A stretch of 64,000 nt of DNA from Magnetococcales bacterium WMHbin3 (GTDB taxonomy: Bacteria; Pseudomonadota; Magnetococcia; Magnetococcales; Magnetaquicoccaceae): the NCBI GenBank assembly GCA_002753185.1, contig PDZX01000011.1, forward strand, positions 1-64,000, in the 5' to 3' direction. A model generated the notes under the pieces. It was not told the origin of the DNA. It made no database searches and saw only the letters and a program-made list of their open reading frames with translations. Shown piece after piece: positions 26,333 through 33,339 of the stretch (position 1 is the stretch's first letter; each line of letters begins with the position of its first letter). Position numbers and translations under genes: made by a program.

Positions 26333-27280
26333 CTATCCGGTTCGATCCGTGAAGACCTCTTCCAACGACCGGGCCTCCAGGACACGCATGCTCCACTCCT
26401 CCAGGGAGTGTGAATCCGCTGTGGCGATCCTGTCGCTGGCCCAGTCGGGCACGACGCCATAACGGCGTTGCAACAGACGCATCAGAATCGCGGCTTCGCC
26501 TTCCAGTCGTCCTCTCCGTTCACCGATCAGAATTCCCTCCAGCATGCCCGCGCCCCAGGTGGACTCCACCATGCTGGCCTGGAAATGCAGGTCGTCCTGG
26601 AAGGATTCGTAGGCACGGCGCTCCTGTTCCGGGAGTTGCAGAATATCCAGCACCTGTTTGGCTTTCTGCAATCCGCGCGCGGTGAACTCCTCGCGAATCT
26701 CACCGGTCTTGAGGAAATAGATCCATTCGTCCAGTGTGTTGCGGGCCACCTCATCGAAGCGCTTGACCCGGATCAGATAGTATTCCGGAAAGATCTCCTG
26801 GACGGATTGGCGGTGGAACAACCCTTTCTGACCTTCATTGAGCTGCAATTCGTCGTTGGTATGCAGCCCTCGGAACGAGGTCGTGCCATGGTAAATATAG
26901 TCTTCCCCCTGACCAAGGTCAAAATAGAGGATGCTGATGGATATCACCTTGGGAACCTGGGAATAGGCTTCGCCTTCGTCGATATGTTCGGTGACCGTTT
27001 TGGATGCCGCATAGACCAGGCGATGCAGATAATCATGTTCCCGTTCGTATTGCAACTCGATCAGGATCAGCTCGTCCTGGCTGTTCCTGACCTTCATGTC
27101 AACCCGATTGTACTTGTCGCGGTGATTTTCCTGGTTGCTTTCGCTCTCCAGGATCTCGATTATTTTAATATCTGTCATGAGCAATTCGCTCAACAGCCCT
27201 TCCACCACCTCGAAGTTGGCCTTGCTGCGCAGAAGCCGTTTCAAAGCCCAATCAAAACTGATCAGTCGGCGTCGTCTCAT
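26333..27280 (-). CDS. Rpn family recombination-promoting nuclease / PD-(D/E)XK putative transposase
   Basis: 315 aa. The N-terminal half has the PD-(D/E)XK pattern of Rpn proteins: FDWALKRLLRSKANFEVVEG, then YNRVDMKV (Asp) and ELILIELQYE (E-x-Q) as the catalytic region. The C-terminal part is helical and charged. Rpn proteins are DNA endonucleases linked to recombination and defence. The ATG at 27280 has an AAGGA site 8 bp upstream; a TTG at 27301 is less likely. It follows the PilZ gene of the Sia-type operon by 17 bp, so it may be transcribed with it. Confidence 0.85.
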   Translation of the reverse strand: MRRRRLISFDWALKRLLRSKANFEVVEGLLSELLMTDIKIIEILESESNQENHRDKYNRVDMKVRNSQDELILIELQYEREHDYLHRLVYAASKTVTEHIDEGEAYSQVPKVISISILYFDLGQGEDYIYHGTTSFRGLHTNDELQLNEGQKGLFHRQSVQEIFPEYYLIRVKRFDEVARNTLDEWIYFLKTGEIREEFTARGLQKAKQVLDILQLPEQERRAYESFQDDLHFQASMVESTWGAGMLEGILIGERRGRLEGEAAILMRLLQRRYGVVPDWASDRIATADSHSLEEWSMRVLEARSLEEVFTDRTG

Positions 27281-27297
27281 GGGATCATCCTTCTCAT

Positions 27298-27612
27298 TCA
27301 AAACACCTCACCAAACACCCCCTCCACCAGGATCCTGCCGAACATCCCCAAGTGATTCGTGATTTGCAGGCCGACCCCGTCCGACAATACCCGCACCACC
27401 TCGAAATCGAACGTCCTGATACGATCGCGGAAAGGAATGCTCACCTGGCCGCGACGGGCAGCCCACGCCTCGTGATTCTCCAGGCGGCACTCGACGAACA
27501 GTCCGTCCATGCTGACATCACGGGTCGTCGCATCGATGCGCTCCCCTCCGTCGAACACCAGTGTCAGAGGGCGTTGCAGACAGTGCCGATAATATGCCCG
27601 CTTTTCCGTCAT
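27298..27612 (-). CDS. Small PilZ domain protein of the Sia-type operon
   Basis: 104 aa. It contains a PilZ domain with KRAYYRHCLQRPL (RxxxR type) near the start and DVSMDGLFVE (D/NxSxxG type). Its ATG overlaps the siaC stop (ATGA), so translation is coupled to the partner-switch genes. It is a probable c-di-GMP receptor, which is notable because the cyclase in this operon is class III and not GGDEF. Confidence 0.85.
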   Translation of the reverse strand: MTEKRAYYRHCLQRPLTLVFDGGERIDATTRDVSMDGLFVECRLENHEAWAARRGQVSIPFRDRIRTFDFEVVRVLSDGVGLQITNHLGMFGRILVEGVFGEVF

Positions 27613-27995
27613 GCGCCGAACGCCACCAGGTTGAATTCCAGGCTGGTGATGTCGAGCTGAAACTCCTTGCCGTATTCCAGGGCGATGTCGTTGTCCACAT
27701 GATAGCGCCAGTTGACGATCACCCGCCATCCCTCCCCGGTGGCCTCCTCGAACAGATAGAAGAGATCCATCAGGATCTTGGAGCTGCTACTATTAAAATA
27801 AGCGATTTCGATATCCACCTGCCATGGCGCCGCCGGGGCGTTCTTGAGGTGCCCTTCGAGGGCGCTGATCAAGGGATGGTAGAACTTGATGGCGTTCTCT
27901 GGATAGGAATCCCCACGGATGGAGAGCAGATTGGCCCCAGTGTCGAACAGGATGTGGGGCGTGATCTTGGTTGCTTCGATCTTCAACGGTTCCAT
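27609..27995 (-). CDS. siaC: SiaC family regulatory phosphoprotein (DUF1987)
   Basis: 128 aa, full length for the family. It has the SiaC core: KITPHILFDTGANLLSIRG, SYPENAIKFYHPLI and IAYFNSSSSKILMDLFYLF. In Pseudomonas aeruginosa, SiaC activates the cyclase SiaD when unphosphorylated; SiaB phosphorylates it and SiaA removes the phosphate. The phosphorylated Thr of P. aeruginosa seems to align with Ser in FNSSSSK here, a hand alignment. The ATG at 27995 has a GAGG site 8 bp upstream; a GTG at 28004 is less likely. It lies 10 bp after siaB. Confidence 0.9.
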   Translation of the reverse strand: MEPLKIEATKITPHILFDTGANLLSIRGDSYPENAIKFYHPLISALEGHLKNAPAAPWQVDIEIAYFNSSSSKILMDLFYLFEEATGEGWRVIVNWRYHVDNDIALEYGKEFQLDITSLEFNLVAFGA

Positions 27996-28005
27996 GACTG
28001 CCACC

Positions 28006-28572
28006 TCAAATCCATACCTTGATGGTAAAAAAGGCCTTTTCCGTATTCATCGCCTCGATGTCGAATTCGAGCCTGCTGCCCAGACGGGCCATCTCCAACA
28101 GACCCAGCCCGGCGCCCAGGCTGCCGGGTTCCGGTTTTTCCCGGCGTTTCTTCCGGTAGGCGGCATTCACTTCGTCACGGTTCATGCCCTGAATCTCCCG
28201 CAGCCGGTTGGCCAGGGAGTCGGCGGCGGCGGCATCGATCTCGTTGCCGCAATGGACGAAATTCATGTCGTTCTGGTAGCCGATCACCACGACCCCATGA
28301 CGCAACAGGTCAGGGGCATCGGCGTCGCCGTACCCGTCATTGGGTGTGGTCTCATGGGAGTAACGGACGACATTCTGCGACAGTTCGATGAATACCGAAA
28401 ACATCCTGCTGATGGTGGCGGACTTCCCCTGACCGATCAGGGCCAGTTTCATTTCGATCTGTCCGCGAATCGTGCCGCCCAGCTCGGCGACCATTGCCTC
28501 GGTGAACGGGCCACGATAACTCAACAGAATGCCCTCCCTGCTTAACTGATCCTTATACTCAAGCATATTCAT
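28006..28572 (-). CDS. siaB: SiaB family protein kinase
   Basis: 188 aa. A GHKL-type ATP-binding fold is visible: FIELSQNVVRYSHE (N box), GNEIDAAAADSLANRL and GSLGAGLGLLEMARL (G2 box). SiaB phosphorylates SiaC. The start at 28572 is chosen because AAGGAG lies 7 bp upstream; the ATG at 28590 would place that site inside the gene. It stands between the class III cyclase (39 bp upstream) and siaC (10 bp downstream). Confidence 0.9.
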   Translation of the reverse strand: MNMLEYKDQLSREGILLSYRGPFTEAMVAELGGTIRGQIEMKLALIGQGKSATISRMFSVFIELSQNVVRYSHETTPNDGYGDADAPDLLRHGVVVIGYQNDMNFVHCGNEIDAAAADSLANRLREIQGMNRDEVNAAYRKKRREKPEPGSLGAGLGLLEMARLGSRLEFDIEAMNTEKAFFTIKVWI

Positions 28573-28611
28573 GATGATTCTCCTTGACATGATAAATACT
28601 AAAAAATATTT

Positions 28612-29925
28612 TTAATCAACAACCGTTGGCGTCAATTTGTCGAACAACGCCTTCATCTCCGGGGAGCAGACGGTGATCCCCACCCGATAAAGATGGGGCG
28701 AATGCCTCGTTTGCCCGATGATCTTCCCATAGGTGTATTGCCCGCCTTCCCGGTCGTCGCGCTCCTCGTCCGGGAGGATCTTGAGGTTGGCGAACAGGGA
28801 GAGTTCCTGCCGGCATTCCAGATCGAAGAGATCTCCGGCCAGGGCCACGATATGGCCCTCCAGCGGGGTGGGATGCGCGACCTTCCCATCCATGGAAACA
28901 AAACGAATGGGATGAGAAGCCACGGGGGTCAATGCGTCCCTTGGCAAGGGCAGGGCCGGTTGGTCATCCCCGTGGATGGCGCCAATCCGGTAGACGGTGG
29001 TGTCGAGCCGGATCCCCTTGAGATTGGCCGTCATGACGTCATCCACCCGCAGCCGTTCCCGTCCGCAGGCTGCCAGGGTGCTCTCGGAAATCAACACCTG
29101 CCCCCCGACGGTCAGGGACTCGATGCGGGCCGCCAGATTGACGTTGTTGCCGATCACGCTGTATTTGCTGCGCTTTTCCGAGCCGATATTGCCGGCCACC
29201 ACCGGCCCGGTATTGATGCCGATGCCCATGGACAAAGGATCGGTCAGGCCACGGGCATGGGCGCGCTCATTGACGGCCGGCATGGCCAGTTGCAGCCGCA
29301 GCGCGCAGGCCACCGCCTGTCCGGCATGATCGGGCAGATGCTGAGGGGCGCCGAAGACCACCATCAATCCATCCCCGAACATCCCCATGATCGTGCCCTT
29401 GTATTGCGCGATGATCTCCACCATCTCCGCGAAATAGAGATTGAGCAGCATCACCACGCTCTCCGCCGGCAACCGCTCGCACAGGGCCGTGAAGCCGCGC
29501 AGATCGGTCATCATGACCGTCACTTCCCGCTTCGAGCCGCCCATATCCAGTCCGGTGGGGGAATCCAACAGGTTCGATACCACCTCGTCGGAGAGATAGC
29601 GGCCAAAGGTGTTACGAATGAACCGGTTGCGCACCTCCAACTGGTCCTGGCTGGCCAGCAGCGCCTGGTTGGTCTCGTTGATCCGTCTTTGCAGGCGGTC
29701 GCTCAGGTTGACCAGACGCGAGGATTGCTTGTAGAGCCGCCCGTAATCGGCCAGCAACTTGCCGTAGGAGGCGACCAGGCCCTGCATATCCTCGAAACGC
29801 TGGCAATCCTCGTTGTTCATGATCAGGCAGGCGCGCTCCAGGGCCTGGGAATGCCGATCCAGACAAACACGGCTCTCCTCCAGAATGGCCTCTTCCCGAC
29901 CGAACAGTGACAGGTCGTCGCTCAT
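28612..29925 (-). CDS. Class III adenylate/guanylate cyclase in a Sia-type operon
   Basis: 437 aa, soluble. An N-terminal helical region (about 1-105) precedes the short linker FIRNTFGRYLSDEVV common before class III cyclase domains. Metal-binding aspartates lie in MMTDLRGFTALCER and MFGDGLMVVFGAP; transition-state residues lie in VNLAARIE. The positions that normally read the purine base (Lys in DKFxGD and Asp before YTVIG) appear as Gly and Lys, so ATP versus GTP use is uncertain. About 120 C-terminal residues form an extra beta-rich domain of unknown role. Overlap with siaA (ATGA) and its place before siaB suggest SiaC controls it. Confidence 0.88.
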   Translation of the reverse strand: MSDDLSLFGREEAILEESRVCLDRHSQALERACLIMNNEDCQRFEDMQGLVASYGKLLADYGRLYKQSSRLVNLSDRLQRRINETNQALLASQDQLEVRNRFIRNTFGRYLSDEVVSNLLDSPTGLDMGGSKREVTVMMTDLRGFTALCERLPAESVVMLLNLYFAEMVEIIAQYKGTIMGMFGDGLMVVFGAPQHLPDHAGQAVACALRLQLAMPAVNERAHARGLTDPLSMGIGINTGPVVAGNIGSEKRSKYSVIGNNVNLAARIESLTVGGQVLISESTLAACGRERLRVDDVMTANLKGIRLDTTVYRIGAIHGDDQPALPLPRDALTPVASHPIRFVSMDGKVAHPTPLEGHIVALAGDLFDLECRQELSLFANLKILPDEERDDREGGQYTYGKIIGQTRHSPHLYRVGITVCSPEMKALFDKLTPTVVD

Positions 29926-31577
29926 TGCCGGGGGATCAGGCGCAATGCCAGGCAGGTGATGTCATCGTTTTGTCCCATGGTGCCCCTGTACTCGCCAAGC
30001 GTGGTTTCCAGGAGATCCCGCTGCTCCCGGATCGGCAGATGCATGCATTGATCGAGCAGACTTTCCAGGCGGCGGCGGCCAAAGGGGAGCTGGTCCTTGC
30101 CGCCAAGTTGATGATACAGTCCGTCCGAAAAAAGATAGCATACGGTCGTGGCGTCGATTATGACATCATGATTGGTGAAACGCAATTCACTCGGCAGCCG
30201 ACGATAGCCGATGCTGAACCGCTCCCCCTGGAGCATGCGGTTGCCGTTGCTACCGGTCAGGTAAAGGTCGGCATGGGCGCCGGCAAAAATCAGACGGCGC
30301 TGGTCGGCGCTGATGAAACAGCATGCGGCATCCATCCCTTCGTCCCGGTCCCCCTGGGCGAACAGCGCCTTCACCTCCCGGTTGAGTTCCGCAAGCACCA
30401 GCCCCGGATCGTGATACCGCTCCGGGGTCAATACCCGGCGCAGGATGCAATAGGTGGTCATGGAGGCCAACGCCCCCGGCACCCCATGCCCGGTGCAGTC
30501 CACCAGGGCCAGAAAGGTCCCTTGTTCCGCGCGTTCGATCCAATAGAAATCCCCGCCCACGATATCGCGCGGATGCCACATGACAAAACCGTCGCCCTTC
30601 TCCGGCGAGGGGGCTTCCGCCACGGGCAGGATCGAACGCTGGATGTGCTGGGCGTAACTGAGGCTCTCCATGATCAGGTGATGCGCCTGTTCCAGATCAT
30701 CGCCGCGTTCCTGGAGGGAACGGGTGCGTTCCTCCACGATCCGCTCCAGGGAGGCGTTGAGGTCGCTCATGGCCGTGAAATGGGCGCGGATCCGCTCCAC
30801 CATCAGGGCGAAGGCCTGACTCAGGGTGCCGATTTCGTCCCGATCCGGAAACACGGGGATGGTCAAACCCGCCACGTCCTCGCGGAACGCCCCGATGGCG
30901 CTCGTCAGCTCCACCAGGGGCGCGGTGATCCGCTTGACCAGCCAGATCACCAGCACGATCCCCAGCATGGCGAAACCCGCGCCCACCAGCCAGATGAGCA
31001 TTCTGCCCCGATGGACGTTGCTATGGGTTTCCAGGCGCGATGCCTCCATCTCCCGCCGCAACGAGGCGTCGGTCAGGCCCAGGATCACCCATCCCCAGAC
31101 CGTCCCCTTGCCGCTGTCGATCCCCCGGATGCTCTCCAAAACCCGCTGACCATCGATCATGCGCTCCCGGATCGTGACCTTGCCCGGCTCGCAATCCCGG
31201 GTGTCGATCTCCGCGTCGGCCATCTTCCGGCTGGAAAAGATCACCTTCCCCGCCGGATTGACCACTTCCAGATGGGAAAGATCGGCAATCTCCCGCGCCG
31301 CCTGCTCCACCACCGACTGGATGTAGGTGAAATCGATCTGCGCGGCGGCCCGTTCCATCACCAGCACGAGGTTGACCGTCAGTTCCCTGGCCTTTTCGCG
31401 CATCTTCTCCTGCAACAGTTCCTCCTTGCGCGTCAGTTCGGCGGAGAGGATCCGTTCCTCCTGGCGCTGGGCCAGCCAGGAGAGGCTGAAACTGAGTCCG
31501 GTCATCAACAGGACCATCGGCACCAGAAACCGGGCGCGAATCCCGTAGCGGCCATGAGCCTGCCGCGTGCCGGTCAT
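29922..31577 (-). CDS. siaA: SiaA-like membrane PP2C (SpoIIE) phosphatase with HAMP
   Basis: 551 aa. Membrane helices (about 15-35 and 199-221) enclose a periplasmic sensor; HAMP and a coiled coil lead to a SpoIIE-type PP2C domain with GGDFYW, LVDCTGHGVPGALASM and GQNDDITCLAL, the metal-binding motifs. In the SiaABCD system this protein dephosphorylates SiaC in response to an outside signal. Its ATG overlaps the stop of the substrate-binding-protein gene, and its stop overlaps the cyclase start, so all are translated together. The two periplasmic binding proteins encoded just upstream are candidate ligands for its sensor domain. Confidence 0.9.
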   Translation of the reverse strand: MTGTRQAHGRYGIRARFLVPMVLLMTGLSFSLSWLAQRQEERILSAELTRKEELLQEKMREKARELTVNLVLVMERAAAQIDFTYIQSVVEQAAREIADLSHLEVVNPAGKVIFSSRKMADAEIDTRDCEPGKVTIRERMIDGQRVLESIRGIDSGKGTVWGWVILGLTDASLRREMEASRLETHSNVHRGRMLIWLVGAGFAMLGIVLVIWLVKRITAPLVELTSAIGAFREDVAGLTIPVFPDRDEIGTLSQAFALMVERIRAHFTAMSDLNASLERIVEERTRSLQERGDDLEQAHHLIMESLSYAQHIQRSILPVAEAPSPEKGDGFVMWHPRDIVGGDFYWIERAEQGTFLALVDCTGHGVPGALASMTTYCILRRVLTPERYHDPGLVLAELNREVKALFAQGDRDEGMDAACCFISADQRRLIFAGAHADLYLTGSNGNRMLQGERFSIGYRRLPSELRFTNHDVIIDATTVCYLFSDGLYHQLGGKDQLPFGRRRLESLLDQCMHLPIREQRDLLETTLGEYRGTMGQNDDITCLALRLIPRQ

Positions 31578-32488
31578 TCGATGATCCTGTTGATCATGTC
31601 GATGGCGTCGTTGTTGATCTTGAGATCATAGCGCGATACCTGCTTGCGGTTCAGGATCACGTAGGATCCTGCGGGCGACACCACCTTCTCCCCTGCGGGC
31701 TTGGGTGAATTCAGGATCTTTTTGGCCAGCATGGCGGCCTGCCGGCCGATGGTCGGGGTATCCACCGAGACCACCAGGGCGGCCCCGTACTGGGCGAACA
31801 GCTCGTTGTAGGCCACCACCGGCTTACGCAATTTGTCGGCGCCGGCAAAGATCGCCAGCACCGCCTCCTTGCTGGACAGGACCACCGGATCGGAGATCAG
31901 CCACAAGGCATCACTCTCTTCCAGCAGATTGATGAGCTGGTCGCGCAACCGCGACGGATCGGTGATGGGCCGGGTCACCAGGTCGAACTGCCAGCTCTTG
32001 GCCTCCTCGGCGGCGGTTTCCACCCACTCCCGGTTGACCTCCGGGGAAAAGAGCACCCCGATCCGCTTCAGGTTGGGGAACAGGGAACGCATCAACGAAA
32101 ACTGCATGCCGGACATCGGTTCGTTGGAGACCCCCAAGGCGTACTCACCCACCGGGAAGCGCCGCCAGTTGATCACCGCCGCGAAGACCTGACGGATCTC
32201 CTTGAATTTTTCATTGGCCACCTGGTGGGCCTGGGAACCGATGTTGAAGATGATGTCCGGGGCATATCGCGCCACCTCCGCCGCCACCGACGCGGTGGCG
32301 TCCTCCTTGCCTTGCAGATCCACCGTATGCGCGGGCTGGCCCAGCTGCGCCAGGAACTCCTTGCGGATCTCCTCGTAGCGGGCGATGGCGCCGTTGGAGT
32401 TGATGATCAGAATTTTCGGTTCTGCGGCAATGGCCCCGCCAGCCCACAGCATGCAGAGCAACAGGATGAGGCGACGCATATATTCCAT
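31574..32488 (-). CDS. ABC-type substrate-binding protein (PF04392-like), probable periplasmic sensor partner
   Basis: 304 aa. A signal peptide (LILLLCMLWAGGAIA) is followed by a type 1 periplasmic-binding-protein fold of the ABC_sub_bind family: PDIIFNIGSQAHQVA, FPNLKRIGVLFSPEVNREW, DALWLISDPVV and GAALVVSVDTPTIGRQAA. No ABC permease or ATPase lies nearby. Its gene overlaps siaA by the ATGA arrangement, so it more likely presents a small ligand to the SiaA sensor than feeds a transporter. An AAAGGG site precedes the ATG at 32488. Confidence 0.82.
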   Translation of the reverse strand: MEYMRRLILLLCMLWAGGAIAAEPKILIINSNGAIARYEEIRKEFLAQLGQPAHTVDLQGKEDATASVAAEVARYAPDIIFNIGSQAHQVANEKFKEIRQVFAAVINWRRFPVGEYALGVSNEPMSGMQFSLMRSLFPNLKRIGVLFSPEVNREWVETAAEEAKSWQFDLVTRPITDPSRLRDQLINLLEESDALWLISDPVVLSSKEAVLAIFAGADKLRKPVVAYNELFAQYGAALVVSVDTPTIGRQAAMLAKKILNSPKPAGEKVVSPAGSYVILNRKQVSRYDLKINNDAIDMINRIIE

Positions 32489-32503
32489 GGAGCAACCCTT
32501 TCG

Positions 32504-33331
32504 TTATTGGTTGAGGAATTGTTCTTCGGCGGGAGTTGGCGGACGGAAGCCGTCCAGGCCGAGCAGGCGCAGGGCGGTTTCTCCCTTCTCGGACTGGTTC
32601 ATGGCGCGCAAGGGATCGGCGAGCGCCGCGTCCCGGTCGGCCCTGGCCTCGTTGACCGCCAGGATCGGCAGGGGGATCTCCCGGCTTTCGGCCAGCATGC
32701 GCAGCCGCTCGAACTGGGTGGGGTTGATCTGGCGCAGGTGGCGCCAGCCATGCTCGGCGGCCAGGGCGGCGTCGGCCATGCCGAAGGCCACGCTCATCAG
32801 GGCGTCCAGATCCTTGGGCACCCGCAGGATGCCAAAACGCTTCGGCAGAGGGGTCTTGGAGCGGGCCGCCATTTCGTCGAGCAACTGGGAGGCGAACTCC
32901 TGGGAGGTGGCGGAGGCGATGTTGATGCCGTCTCCCGGGTCCTTCTCCTCCTTGCGGACGACCAGGACCTTCTTCTGGCTGGTCATGCCGTTGCGGGTCC
33001 CGATCAGCAGGGGCCGCAGGCGGGTGGTGTCGCGCAGGCTCTTGTAGTACCAACTGGAAATCAGCAGGAGTTGCGCGCCATCCGGCTTGCCGGACAACTC
33101 CTTTTCGAAGGTGGCGATGGTGCTGGCCGGCGTGAAGCGGGTCTTGCCCTTTTCGGCCAGAAAGGCATTGAATTTTTCCTCGAGCACCAGAAAATTGTCG
33201 ATGCTGATTTCCGGGTTGAAATAGAGGATCCGCCCGGCTGGCGCTGGTTCGGCGCGCGCATCGGCGACCGGCAGTGCCAGCATCGCGGCCAGGAGACACG
33301 ACCAAAGAGTGACAATCGGCAGTAGGGGCAC
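32504..33331 (-). CDS. PhnD-like periplasmic binding protein
   Basis: 275 aa with a signal peptide (LLAAMLALPVADARA). The body resembles PhnD/TonB-associated phosphate-phosphonate-type binding proteins: an IDNFLVLEEKFNAFLAEKG-like opening, a segment on DLDALMSVAFGMADAALA, and a Leu/Arg-rich end. The start appears to be GTG at 33331 with a GAGGGA site. It lies 8 bp after the TonB receptor gene and 15 bp before the second binding protein. The ligand is unknown; organic anions or phosphate-type compounds are possible. Confidence 0.65.
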   Translation of the reverse strand: MPLLPIVTLWSCLLAAMLALPVADARAEPAPAGRILYFNPEISIDNFLVLEEKFNAFLAEKGKTRFTPASTIATFEKELSGKPDGAQLLLISSWYYKSLRDTTRLRPLLIGTRNGMTSQKKVLVVRKEEKDPGDGINIASATSQEFASQLLDEMAARSKTPLPKRFGILRVPKDLDALMSVAFGMADAALAAEHGWRHLRQINPTQFERLRMLAESREIPLPILAVNEARADRDAALADPLRAMNQSEKGETALRLLGLDGFRPPTPAEEQFLNQ

Positions 33332-33339
33332 GGTTCCCT

